A stretch of DNA of 64,000 bases, taken from assembly GCA_021234155.1 (NCBI GenBank), contig JAJEKV010000146.1:1058001-1122000 (forward strand). Direction: 5' to 3'. The position numbers and the translations under genes were made by a program. Source of the DNA: Isoetes taiwanensis (Eukaryota; Streptophyta; Lycopodiopsida; Isoetales; Isoetaceae). The number at the start of each line of letters is the position of its first letter. Within the stretch, counting starts at the first letter, position 1. Shown one piece after another: positions 9,736-21,200 of this stretch. Under the pieces are notes generated by a model, which made no database searches, was not told the origin of the DNA, and saw nothing but the letters and a program-made list of their open reading frames with translations.

Positions 9736-11799
9736 CAGTAGCTTGAAGTTGCTTTTGATCCTCCCTACTCACACCTAAGGCTTGTACCCATCTTTGTAGA
9801 AAATTCATGACAAACAATTCTCAATGCAGCAGTGATTACAAATCCCGCAAAGTGAAGCATAAATTTGTCAATGAGAATACAATTATACTAAGCACTTCAG
9901 GAATTTTGTTATGAAGTACCTCAAGATTTGAAAGCGGGACATGGAAGATGGTATTAGTGGATTTGCATTCAACAATCAAAGTTGGTAGTGGTTTCCCCAT
10001 CCACTGGAGGATCTTGCCACGAGAATGGGACGACCACTACCATAATCTTGCCTTATCAAGGTGCGGAAGTAGTGGATCCAAGACAAATAAAGGAAAGGCG
10101 GTCCTTGCAAGGCGTAAACCTCTCTAACCTTGGTTCCGGCACTTTCAATCTTTGTTGGTGCGCTTCCCGGCGGCCGGCCAGATTAAGCTCCTCGATTTTT
10201 GTCTGCTCAAGTTCTGGTAATAGTTCCTTCAGCTCAGCCTCTGTATCTTGGCATATAGCCCGAATACCGTCTGCACGACTTGGTTTATCCTTAATCATTC
10301 CTTCCCATTTTTTTAAATCTTTATTCATCTTCTCGGTCTGGAACTCAAGTTGCTGAACCTTCATTTGTAGCACCTGCAGGCTTTGATCACAAGTTTGCAA
10401 CCTTGCCTTACATTGAATCACTTCTGATCTTGTAGAGTTGATCCATTCTCCCAGTGTCTTGTTGAATTCAACTGGAAAGTAATCCAAGGTTAGTACCACA
10501 TGACACAACAGGCACCACTTTACACACCACAAATTCCATCATGACAAACTTTGCACCACAAATGGCGTCATATTCACCACATGTGGTGTGGCATGTGGCA
10601 CCAAACTGGTGCCACATGCCACACCACATATGGCACCACAATGCACCCAAGGCACCACATATGGCAATCCATTGCCCGCACCACAAATGGCGTCAAAGAC
10701 ACCACATGTGGTGCAAAATGTGGATCCATAGTGGTGCCACATTAGACACCACATGTGGCACCACAATGCACAGAAGGCACCACATCCGGCAGGCATCCAC
10801 CACCCCATATGTGGCAGATAGCGTGGTGCAATATTTAGCGCAGCAGTTGGCACCACATATGGCAGACAATCCACCATTCACAAGTATCACCATATCTAAC
10901 ATCACATATGACACTAAGTATAGAAACATATGGAAGCCAATTCACTATTCAGAAAAGGTACCACGTTTGGTACTATATGTGACACTACATATGCTACAAA
11001 CTACATTATTAACATATAATTGGCACCATATGACTGTCCTGTAACACATTTGGAGCTACATACTACTGTGAACTGAAATTATCCACCACAACTTCGAAAC
11101 TAGCAAAGACAAATTTCCTACACATAACTTACAACACACCCAAATGAAGAAGTAAGTGGGTGTACTGATTGTTCAAGCTTGCTAGACTTTTCGGAAAATA
11201 ACGGTTCAATATTAAATTGCATCATATGGTGGTTCGGAAGAAGAGGGTTGAAAAGTACCTATTTTTTCATTGATTTTCCCCAGAGATTCTTCTTACGACT
11301 TGAGGAGGCTTGAATTGTGGCCTAGTCATTTCAAGAGAGGAAGCATCATCGTGGCATGTTGCTCGCTTCCTCACTATTTGAAATGCTTGCATTCTTCCTC
11401 TTACATTGGGACGGAGAGGCTTGGACTCTTTTTCTCTTAACTTGTTGCCTTTAAACTCAACCGGTTTATTTCTTTTCCTTTTTTGTGTGAAGGTAATATG
11501 CAATGACCATAGTGCAGGAGGCCATGCCTCCCGGGCATACTTCACACTTTGTGATTTTTTTTGTAAAGGCACATATATTCATTATACCTCTTCTTGCTCA
11601 GATTCTTCAACCTGCATGATGAAACAAAACAATATTCTAAACAACAGAGAATCATGGGCATCCCCGAATCTAGAATGCAACCCACTTTCGGTCCCCAAAC
11701 AGACTCGATTTCTTCTTGTGTGGCGTAATGTTTTTCTTGCCTGTACATTTCCTTGTAGGTGTATCCCGTGGCATTCAAGTCCGGTATGATCAGAGCCAT
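9736..11799 (-). CDS. Possible multi-exon gene, coiled-coil protein of unknown function
   Basis: Exon-like pieces on the minus strand: an ATG at 11,799 opening MALIIPDLNATGYTYKEMY, with a possible donor near 11,690; a short VEESEQEE piece near 11,620-11,600 after a CATGCAG acceptor; a basic segment from YAREAWPPALWSLH to RPQFKPPQV (about 11,545-11,290) followed by GTAAGAAG; and, after an intron holding a CACCACATG array, an acceptor (TTTCCAG, about 10,480) followed by roughly 120 codons of clear heptad-rich coiled coil (LQVLQMKVQQLEFQTEKM). A later exon near 9,803-9,737 reads VMNFLQRWVQALGV and ends before GTGAGC. At least one frame change occurs near 10,060. The overall style suggests an SMC-like or structural protein, but I cannot name it. 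It may be a pseudogene. Confidence 0.4.
10496..10900. repeat. GGCACCACATATGG / CACCACATGTGG array
   Basis: More than a dozen imperfect copies of CACCACA(T)(A/G)TGG(C/T) over 400 bases, inside the presumed intron of the coiled-coil gene. It is the largest of four such arrays in the first 11 kb. Long open frames in both strands (rich in His, Trp, Cys, Met) are by-products of the repeat. Confidence 0.7.
10581..10629. repeat. Perfect 23-bp inverted repeat, 3-nt loop
   Basis: The left arm 10,581-10,603 starts ATGTGGTGTGGCATG and the right arm 10,607-10,629 is its exact reverse complement, separated by AAC. It lies within the CACCACATG array. Confidence 0.9.
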
Positions 11800-11827
11800 T
11801 TCGTGATCGATCTTCTTGCCAGAAATC

Positions 11828-11961
11828 AGAAATGGTCTTGCCCGATTAAGGGAGCGTGATCAGAGTTTTTGAGGGAAAATGAAAATTCAGAATAAGAAAT
11901 GGTCTTGCCGGATTAAGGGAGCGTGATCAGAGTTTTTGAGGGAAAATGACCGTGTACATTG
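11828..11961. repeat. 67-bp tandem duplication upstream of the 11,799 ATG
   Basis: Copies begin at 11,828 and 11,895 (AGAAATGGTCTTGCC) and end in GAGGGAAAATGA; they differ at about one base in the shared core. The duplication sits 30-160 bases upstream of the start of the possible coiled-coil gene, in what would be its promoter or leader. Confidence 0.8.
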
Positions 11962-12941
11962 CTGAATAAGCCTGAATAAGACTGAAAGGACAAAATTTTG
12001 AATAATTAATCATGTGTATTTTTGAAAAAATAACTGCCTCTCCCACTACAAATTCGGTAGTTCCCACCACACTTAGCACCCAAAAATGTGGTGCTAAAAT
12101 GCACGTTTTTGTTCCACTACAACATGCTTTCACCCATATTCTCTCTCCACTCAAAGAAGAATTTGATTGAATTGAATTGAATTAAGAAACTAGTAGAAAG
12201 AATGGCGCATTTGATTTGAGGTTTTTATGTCTGGAAGCTAACATACTACTTGACCTATTGTTTCTAATATAGTTTTTACTTTCTTCAAGAGAAACGTATA
12301 TTTTACAAACACCACACACCACACATGATGAGACTCGCACTCACCCACTTCGTTCTCAGACCACGCCACTCGCGATGAGACTTGCACTCATCCACTTCTC
12401 CACCTGATGGTAATTATGACGATTGTTTTTTGGGTGCCTTATGAGTAACGACTATTGATAACTACTGACCTTTAAGTGATGCCTATAAATAATTACCATG
12501 ACAATTAACTCAGTACTGAAAACCATGCTACAAACCACAACCATTTTATATCATACTTTGTGATAATACAAAACTAGCATGGATAACCACCACGGCATTT
12601 GAATTGGTGTAACAAACCACCTTATAAACTATAACTCTTGTAAGCCATGTGACACTAGAATGCCATATTTAAAGTGGTATTGAATAACCATGCTACAGAC
12701 CAATGTTGATTTAATAAACCATAAAAAACCAACATGAAGATCATCGTTGATGCTAGAAACCATTTCATAAACTAATATTGGTTTTAATAAACCACGATAT
12801 AATAAGGAAGCAATATGAATAACCACATACTAGTTATGAAAATCACTATATTGTGTGGTTTTTATTAAAAATAAAATTTTTACCATAAAAAACACAACTA
12901 TAGTGGTTTATTATAGTGGTCAAATTTTTGGATGCCTTGTA
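11962..12941. other. AT-rich gene-free stretch with scattered ATAAACCAC motifs
   Basis: No gene. From about 12,490 to 12,930 the motif (A/T)AAACCA(C/T) and its complement GTGGTTTA recur many times without fixed period. A short near-duplicate, GATGAGACT(C/T)GCACTCA, occurs at about 12,329 and 12,375. Confidence 0.5.
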
Positions 12942-12980
12942 TAAGAACGGCCATGCACCACCACCCATGGAATCAACAAG
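12942..12980 (-). rRNA. 18S rRNA fragment (pseudogene piece)
   Basis: On the minus strand the sequence GGGTGGTGGTGCATGGCCGT and flanking bases match the universal central part of 18S rRNA over about 39 bases. It abuts the 25S fragment directly, an order not found in an intact rDNA unit. Non-functional. Confidence 0.85.
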
Positions 12981-12984
12981 TGCA

Positions 12985-13194
12985 TGGTAGCCCGTTAATG
13001 TGGCGTGCGCCCCAAGCCCAAGCCCCGCCTACGGCATCGTCGGGTCACATGGTCCCTCTTTATCCCGCAGACGGAGCCAACGTTGGCCGGCACCCCGAGT
13101 TGATCGGGCAAACCAGCCTAAGTCGTTCTGCACCCAACTGAGCGCACCAGCAACCTCTACTCGCTTCCCTCCCAGCAATTTCAAGCACTTTTTA

Positions 13195-13240
<46 letters not shown>

Positions 13241-13583
13241 CGCTATCAGTCTCTTGCCAATATTTAGCCTTAGATGGAGTTTACCACCCACTTAAGGCTG
13301 CATTCCCAAACTGCCTGACTCGTGGTGACGCCTCGTGGAGCAACAGGGTCCGGGCCTGACAGGGCTCTCACCCTCTCAGGCGTCCACTTCCAGGGAACCT
13401 CGACCGGGTCCACTGCAGAGGATGCTTCTACAGAGTACAATTCGCAACGCAAAATGCCATGATTCTCAATCTGGGCACCTTCCAGTTCGCTTGCCATTAC
13501 TAGGAAAATCCCTGTTGGTTTCTTTTCCTCCGCTTAATGATATGCTTAAACTCAGCGGGTAGCCTTGCCTAATCTGAGGTCTC
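12985..13583 (-). rRNA. 25S rRNA 5' end (D1-D2 region), degenerate
   Basis: Reading the minus strand from 13,583, the start GACCTCAG is followed by ACCCGCTGAGTTTAAGCATA, then AAGCGGAGGAAAAGAAAC, and further on GTACCGCGAGGGAAAGATGA and AAAGAGAGTTAAAAAGTGCT: the conserved 5' domain of the large-subunit rRNA including D2. Several conserved positions show C-to-T or G-to-A changes (for example AATGGCAAGCGAACTGG where AACGGCGAGCGAACCGG is expected), the pattern of decay of methylated cytosines. The fragment stops in or near D2 and is joined to the 18S piece. Confidence 0.92.
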
Positions 13584-15319
13584 TTGGGTAGTGGCCACAC
13601 AAGGGAACCAGCCGACACCTTAGCGACGAGCAATATTTTGGCAGGTGGGGGGGCACTGCCCCTAGGACCAGCCGTAGCCAGAAGCAAAAATGCATGATAT
13701 AGCTTTCGGAGCAAATGGTCTAGTTTTTTGAATGTCGAAGTAATGGTGCAATGCCCATACAAACAAAGGATCTTACGTGCTATATTCCACAAAGCAACAA
13801 TGGAGGATAGACATGGAGAATGTTGTTGCTTGGATAGACATGGAGATGGCAATAAGCATTTTTGCCTATGTATCTTATCATGGCTTTTATGTGTCCATAT
13901 CAAATACCCAAACAAATAACCTTTAAAACGTAAAACCCTTAAACGACGGAAAATTTTAAAGAATAACCTTCAATATGACCTGAGAATCCAAACAATATTC
14001 TCAACCAACTATGAAACAAGGGTTTACCCATTTTGGACAATAAAAAACAACCACCAACAACCAATCTGCGACTATCGCCTGCCTCAATCAACATAAAACG
14101 ACGAAAGAAAGAACATGCAAACACTCTCAAGACCACCGGAGGGCAACCCTTCATGTGCAGCACCTTAATTTTTTCTTTTGCTTGTGTCTTTTCCTGTTTT
14201 GTCTCTATTTTTCCTATCTTTTTTTCCCTTTTTTTACGATGAGTATTTTACCAAATCCGTGTATCCGATTGCCCCAATGAAAAGAAATGAATTATCTTGA
14301 AGACCTTGCAAACTGAGCAAAATATAAAAATTTGGAGGTTAGGGGGAGATAGGAGGCCTGGCCACATGCCAAAGTTTCTTGGCAGCCTCCGTATATGCCT
14401 CCATAGATGATTCTGATACGAGAGAGGGCTGTGAATCCAATCTTAACGAGGCCCCCGAGAAAACAGCAGGTGAGAAACTGCTATTCAATCTTCTTTTTCC
14501 TCTTCGCTTCTGTAACATCAAAAAGTTGATCATCGTTCTTGTTTATGCTCCAATGGTGGACTGCCATGTGGCAACCATTCTATCCCAGAATGACAAATCG
14601 CAATACCATTCTGTCACAATCGGTTGGACCCAGTTACCTGAAGCATCCCCATAGCTGAATCTGCAAGAGCCTGAAGCCTAAAACCATCGTAAGAAATCTT
14701 GAAATCGCTTGAAAATGGCAGGATTTTCATCCAGAGGCAAGTCCGAGTACAAGAAACTATCATGAGAGCTTAAAATCCCCAAAATCTCAAGAGCTTGAAA
14801 TCCGCAAGAGCCTCAAACTTGAGCATATCTGGATCATCTGAGCTTGAAATATGAAGCATATAGCCGGATTTGAAGCTCGAAGTCTGAAGCATATAAAACC
14901 AAATCTTTCATTGACGTTGTGAAGTGGGAATAGGTCGCGCCTTCTGGGCATGGCAGGGGCAGCTGTCTACTGGCTGCTGTCTATCGCCAGCAGGCAGTAG
15001 CCCGGCCCAAAAGGCATTCCCTATTCCCATTTTACATAACAAGTAACTGGCCTGTTAACAATGGCAGTCAAGCAACCTAAAAAAAGGATACACTGAAAAT
15101 CAGCCTCCGCACAAAAATGGGGGCCTCTACTGCCGAAATAAAGAGTGAGCTCCCCTAAAACGATGCATGTGGCCGTCATTGGGGATTCAGTAACCCAGAT
15201 TAAAACATGGGATACATGGATAATCTAGAGTAAAATACGCCTTGTGCATCAGCACCTTGTTATAAGGGGGGGTGCCCAATATTGGTGCATGATCCGATTT
15301 TGGCGCACCTTTATGGACC
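13584..15319. other. Unassigned stretch
   Basis: The first part could be a remnant of ITS2 but I cannot show it. Short ORFs on both strands have no protein character. The only structure noted is the hairpin at 14,916-15,040. Confidence 0.4.
14916..15040. repeat. 125-bp foldback (MITE-like hairpin)
   Basis: The left arm GTTGTGAAGTGGGAATAGG...GCCTTCTGGGC (14,916-14,949) is largely complementary to the right arm ending ATTCCCATTTTACATAAC at 15,040. An inner pair, CTACTGGCTGCTG and CAGCAGGCAGTAG, adds a second stem. The arms are imperfect. Flanking duplications were not identified. Confidence 0.5.
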
Positions 15320-15369
15320 ACTGTGGTCTCTTTTAGGGTTCAAGCAGAACTCGAGTTGGAGCCCTATTT

Positions 15370-15651
15370 TTGGCCGATGGTTCACCACAACAGATCGGGC
15401 TCATGCAGGTATGTGCATTGCTTTTCTACAGCTTTAAGATGGCGCGCCCTAATCCCTTCCTTAATTGCATGCGGCTCCTTGATGGCTCCCTGCATGCTGG
15501 AGATTTCGAGCCAAGAAATCCTTTGGCGCCTTATTTCTACCGTTTGGCGCCTCAAATATTGCATGCAGTTCATGCTCAGAATCAATCTGACCCTCACATG
15601 TTCCAGATCACTGAGTTGGACACATCTCCAACTGTGAGATATATGTTTCAA
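15370..15651 (+). CDS. Uncertain ORF upstream of the LINE insertion site
   Basis: An open frame starting MADGSPQQIGLMQ includes the protein-like stretch LDGSLHAGDFEPRNPLAPYF. By the target duplication, the LINE begins at 15,652, so only the part up to there is host sequence; the frame happens to run on to 15,759 inside the LINE. No family recognised. After the LINE, the duplicated target re-opens a frame (RYMFQ) that soon loses protein character. Confidence 0.25.
15636..15651. repeat. LINE target-site duplication, left copy
   Basis: GAGATATATGTTTCAA, identical over 16 bases to 22,523-22,538. It marks the 5' end of the LINE. Confidence 0.85.
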
Positions 15652-16353
15652 ATTTTTTTGGGGGAACAAATGGACGTTGGGGCGCCTACTGCTAGCGCCC
15701 TCCTTCACCGACCCAACTCTCCGAGGATTTGCAAGGAACCCTTCAGCCCTGATGGATGAGGCCTTGCTAGAGGCTGTTCTCCAGGGGTTGGGGTTCCCCC
15801 AAATTCCTTGGAATCATCAAGCTTCGGTGTTGATAATTGAAAATCTGATCAGATTAGCTTTTGAAACAAGATCTAGGGTCGGTTTTTGCAGAATCAGCTT
15901 TAACTTCTTCTATCTGTGTATCCTGTGCTTTGATAGGGAGGGATCCATAAGGGTTCGCATACACAACTCACAGCCTTTTCTGGGAAACAATTTCGAAAGA
16001 AACCTCTTTCTCATATGAACTGCCCGGTGGATTTTGGGGTTGAGCCAATTTACCATTGGGCCACGTTCTTTGATATGGAACCGGCAAGAACCATCCCGGA
16101 TATTGACCACGATTGATTTGGAGGTTTTACGTAGCTAACTAGAATCCTGTCGGGTCGCGGGATTCCGTGCGATGGTTCAAAGAATTTTAGTGAAAAGCGT
16201 CATTTGGCTTTCTCTAGGTTCTTAGATTTTTAGGATTTTTAATTCTAGTATTGTCCTTGGTGTCCTTTTTCCTGGGTGCGTGCGGGGAGTTGAGTAAGCC
16301 CTTCTCCTAAGCGCTCTCTCTCGCCTCTGTTTACGTCTTGACTGTTTCTCGCC

Positions 16354-18280
16354 ATGAAGCCAAAAAGCCACTCTGAGAGAAAAGGCGAGGGAGCTCCTCT
16401 TCAGCCAGGATACAAGGACACGGACCCCATTTTGGTGATCAAATATTGGGACCAAATCTTTGTGTTGGACAGCAAGAAAGATCAAACATGGGTTAAAATG
16501 AAAGAGCTTAAGGCAGCATTCGACATTATTCGGGAACAACAGGAGGCCGCTGCGGTATAAAAAGAGGGCCAAATCATAGTATGTCGACTGGAGATGCAAA
16601 GGCTGGAGAATCAGTATGCTGAGGGAAAGGCCAGCGACAGAGATCTTGTATGGCAGATGCTTCAGAAATTACAGGAAATGGACCTCCTCCTCTATCAACT
16701 AATCAGAGTTAAAACAGGTCACTCCAAAGAAAATTGTTGCAGTCTTAGGAATCAGATTTTTAGGAGATCGATGACGGAAATGCTGCAAGCAGCAAAGAGC
16801 CTGGCTGAAGAGTTAGAGGATTTGGGATGGAGATCCAAGGCATCCTTCAGATTAGTCAAAATATGGGAAGAGGCAGATGAACATGTCATTGAAGAGTTTA
16901 GGAGGGAATTCAAAAGCAGAATGCCTTCTTTCGCCAATGATACTCTTAAGGATGCGGAAATGGAATACATAGCATATCAGTACCCTCTCGAAGAGACCAA
17001 AAAGTGTGAAATACAGGACAACAATGGTTATTTTCATCCGATTGAAGCAGGAGGCTGTGAATGCACCAACTGTAACATGCTTTCAAGAAAGAACCTGGAC
17101 AAGAACAGAACGAAAATTTCTGATCAAATGCTGAAGTCCTCGGTTCCTCTTATGGGCAAGTACGACAAGACCAACGGTAAATCTTATAAGAATGTATTGC
17201 TTTCAAATCCTTCTGATTCTAATACTGTTTCTAATGAGGGGAGTAAAGATCTTCTTGATTTAGATGCTATTAATGATAATTCTGCTATTATTAGAAACTC
17301 TAAGCATGGTATTCTGATCCACTTCCCTCAAAAATGCCCTTCTATTGGGGAAGTTAAGTATTGGATAACTAAATCTCAGGCTATCCCCATTTTATCCATT
17401 CTTAAATTGGATCAAAAAACCTTCCAAATCATTTGTAGGGAAGAGAAGAATGTGAACCATATCCTCTCCAGAAAAATTCATTCTGTCCTGGGCATGATGG
17501 TGTACCTGATGAAATGGGACCCCACTTATGTCCCTGGTGATTTTTCGACAGTTGCCACTACCACTTGGATTTCCAGTAACAACCTTCCTCCTGGATTTTG
17601 GACTACTTCTCACTTGAATGCCATTGCTAGTAAATTAGGAGAGGTCATCCAGATCTCTATACCTCAAACCAATACCCCGGCTGTTTGTATCCAAAAGAAA
17701 ATCCACTCCCCCTGGGTAGATAAGATTCCTTGTAAAATTAGCAGCTCTAAATTTATCGAGCTCGAAATATCCTATTCTAAAGAGCCTGTGGCTAATTTCC
17801 AGAAGGAGCCTATAAATAAAGGTAAGGAGAAAGTAAAAGACAAAACCCCTGAACAGGGGAATCAAGTCTGGAGACCCAAAAGCAAAGCTGCAGAGGAAAA
17901 AGGGGAAGGTAGTGATAGCAACAAGGAAATTGTGGTTAAGCAAGACCCTACTAATCCTCCTACCCCTCTTCCTTTACCTACCCATAATCCTATTCAAGGG
18001 ATTGATCAGGAGGGCAGAATAATTCTGCAATTCCCTCCCAAGCTTCTCATATGTATTGATCCGGCTAACTTTGTTGTTTCCTCTATCAGCACCTATGGAC
18101 AGGTTCAGAAATGAAGACTCTGAAAGTTCTGATCAGGAGGACCATGATCAATTTCAGCATGAGGATTGGAGCCTAGTTTCAAGAAGAAAAAAGAAGGGAA
18201 AGGGAAATGAAAGGTATAAGATCATGGGGCCACCAAGAAGATCCCCAAGAAAGACTAAGCCCCCAGTTAAATGGATATAA
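16354..18280 (+). pseudogene. LINE ORF1 protein (coiled coil, DUF4283-like domain), lightly damaged
   Basis: The ATG at 16,354 opens a frame that is interrupted by TAA at 16,558-16,560 and then continues in the same frame for 506 codons to 18,114. A downstream ATG at 16,594 might still be used. The N-terminal part is helical and charged (LVWQMLQKLQEMDLLLYQL). There is a Cys cluster, GGCECTNCNM, near 17,051-17,080, then a DUF4283-type RNA-binding region (GILIHFPQKCPSIGEVKYWI ... KWDPTYVPGDF ... LPPGFW, about 17,310-17,660). A basic C-terminus (WSLVSRRKKKGKG) lies in the +1 frame and ends at 18,280, so a 1-base frameshift near 18,060-18,100 is likely. Extended this way, ORF1 overlaps the start of ORF2 by 10 bases. 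Confidence 0.85.
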
Positions 18281-21200
18281 ATCTTAAGGGTGTTACTTGG
18301 AACTTGCAGGGTATTAACTCTAATCTGAAAAGGGGGAGAGTGAAAGTCTGTCTTGTTTCTATGAATTTAGATTTCATTTTCTTTCAAGAGCATAAGATTC
18401 ATGATGACAGCATAGATAATATGATAAGAGAGGTTTTGCCTGCCAATTTTAATCACTGGTCTCTCAAAGCTAATAACTCTTCGGCTGGTATTTCCATTGC
18501 TTGGCATAACAGGATTAATCTAGGTGATATTCAGATGATGCATGATGGTAGTAAGAGGTGGCAGATTTTACATGGTATTGTAGGAAATATTAGAATAGCT
18601 CTAGTGAACATTTATGCTTATCATCAGCCAGCTGAAAGGGCTCAGCTTTGGAATATTATAAATAATAGCTTGAACAGTATCCCTTATGACGAGATTATTA
18701 TTGGGGGAGACTTCAATATGGTTACTCATGAGTACATGAGGAGTGCTAATTTCAGGGCACTTAGTGGGGAGGAGAATGATAAGTGGATGACGTTACTTAC
18801 AGGCCACCACTTAAAAATGGCAAGAGTGGTCCCCCACTCCTATAGCTGGAATGATCATAGAGTCCAGCCTATTTGCTGTCTTCATGATAGGTTCTACCTT
18901 AGTGAATCCTTATGGAATAGCAGCTCTAAGGTTTCCAATCTATCAAATTACACCATCTCTGATCACTACCCTCAGCTTATTAACATTAGTGCCAACAATA
19001 ATCAAAGGAAGAGGAACTCCTACTTTAAGTTAAACACTAATCTGCTGGATCAGGAGGATTTCCTTATCAAGTTAGCTCAGGTGATGGATCTGGAAGACAA
19101 ACCCAGTAATGATATCGGATGGATGGATTGGTGGGTAAGGACTGCCAAGAACATAAAAGGCTGGTTAAAAGTTTGGGGTAAGGAGATCTACCAGAAAGAG
19201 ACTTCTCACTTGCAGGATTTGAGAAATCAGTACGGGACAGCCCAGGGCCAGAATAAAGAAGATCTTAAGATTCAAATCGAAAGGGAAGAAATTAAGATTG
19301 CTAAAGGATGGAAGATTAAAGCCAAAGTCAAGGAGCTGATGGAAGATGAAAGGGCTAACTCCAAGTATTTTTTCATTAAGGCCAAAGGAAGGATTAAGAA
19401 AAACCACATTTATAGTGGCCTTTGGGAGGGTAATAAGATTGAAGATGACAATCAACTTAAGGTGGCTGCTAAAGAGCATTTTGTCAGAATTATGGGTACC
19501 ATTAGGGACACCAACTCTCAGGATATTAACAATTTCATTGATATTCAGGCCAGAGTGTCTAATGATATGAATAATAGCCTTTCTAGACCTTTCAGCAATA
19601 ATGAGATTTTTAAGGTACTCAATGACATGGAGAATGGCAAGACTCCTGGACCAGATGGGCTCCCTGCTGAATTCTTCAAGAAGGCATGGGGGCTTTTGGG
19701 TAATTTTGTGGTTTCCATTGCCAATGAGTTCTTACTAACCAAAAGTTTGGACTGCAGGATCAATACTAGCCTTATTGCTCTCATCCCTAAAAATGATATG
19801 CCTATTTCCTTTTCAGATTACAGACCTATCTCACTTTCCAATGTGGTCTATAAGCTCATTTCAGGTTCAATTGCAGCTAGAATCAAGCCTATCCTTGATG
19901 ACATCATAAGTAAAACTCAAAGTGCCTACTTGAAAGGGAGATACATTTTGGACAATGTTGCAGCAGCATCTTTGGGGATAAGCTGGGCCAAGGAATCCAA
20001 ACAGAACATAGGGCTTCTGAAACTGGATATCACCAAGGCCTTTGATACGGTAAGTTGGAAATTTCTGCAAGAATGCTGCCAAAGTCTGGGATTCTCAGAA
20101 GAGGTAATTTCAATTTTCATGGCTATTCTGAAAAATTCAAGGTCGGTTGTCCTAATTAATGGGGAGTGCAGTCCCTTCTTTGACATAAAAAGAGGAGTTA
20201 AGCAAGGCTGCCCCCTGGCACCTTTCTTGTTTCTAATTGTCATGGAAGGTCTGCACAGTAACTTCCAAAAGCTTAAGAATCTCAATGAGATCAAAGGGCT
20301 CAAGCTCCCCCCTAATCAAGAGATGGAGGATATTCTTAATGTTCATTTTGCAGATGACACTTTCCTATTTATGAATCTGGACAATCAATCCATCCAAGCT
20401 ACACAGCAGATCCTTGAAGACTTTGGAAGATGCTCAGGTTGTAACATCAATTCGGTCAAGACAAAGCTAATTTCAAGGGACCAGACCAAGGGGGAGCAAG
20501 CAGCTTTATCTCTTGGATGTATGTACCTCTCTCCCACCACTAAAACCAAAATTCTGGGGATCCCCTATGCTATTAGGATGAATGCGAGTGATCTGTGGGG
20601 GGATCTCTTGGATAAATTCTATAGGAAGGTGGACTCCCTCAACTCCAAATTTCTCTCTAAGAATGGTAGGGCTATTCTTGCAAATTCTGTCATTTCCTCT
20701 TCTCAGGTTTATCAATCATCCATTATCATGGCCCCTAAAAAGGTCTACTCTAAAATGCAAAGTATTATTGGTAGATTCATTGCAGGTGGAACTAACAGAA
20801 GATGCTGGATTCCAGTCTCCATGAATGAGTGCTGTAAGACCAAAAGCATGGGAGGATTGGGAGTTATTGATGAGAAGCAAGCAACTGCCTTGGCAGCAAA
20901 ATATTTCTACAGGGCCTGTACAGATCAGATCAATCATCCGGTCAAAGCTCTGATTAGGCATTACATTGGGAGATGCCATCCTTTTGGGTGGAAAGGGCTT
21001 AAGATGCATCTCCCATTTAGTATTTTCTTTCCTTTTTCCATCCCCAATTCCACCCCTCTGATTATAAAGAAGTGGATCAGGGCGTGGTTTAAAGTCAAGG
21101 GAATGTACACTTGGAAGGAAGGCCTTTCTCAGGATCAGCCTATCTTCTGGAGTCCATCTCTTATTCTGGATGATCCCAACACTTGCTTGGCCTCTCATTT

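Noticed and set aside
10468-10929. Long Trp/Cys/His-rich ORFs on both strands
   Set aside because: They are translations of the CACCACATG array and vanish outside it; both strands are open, as expected from the repeat.
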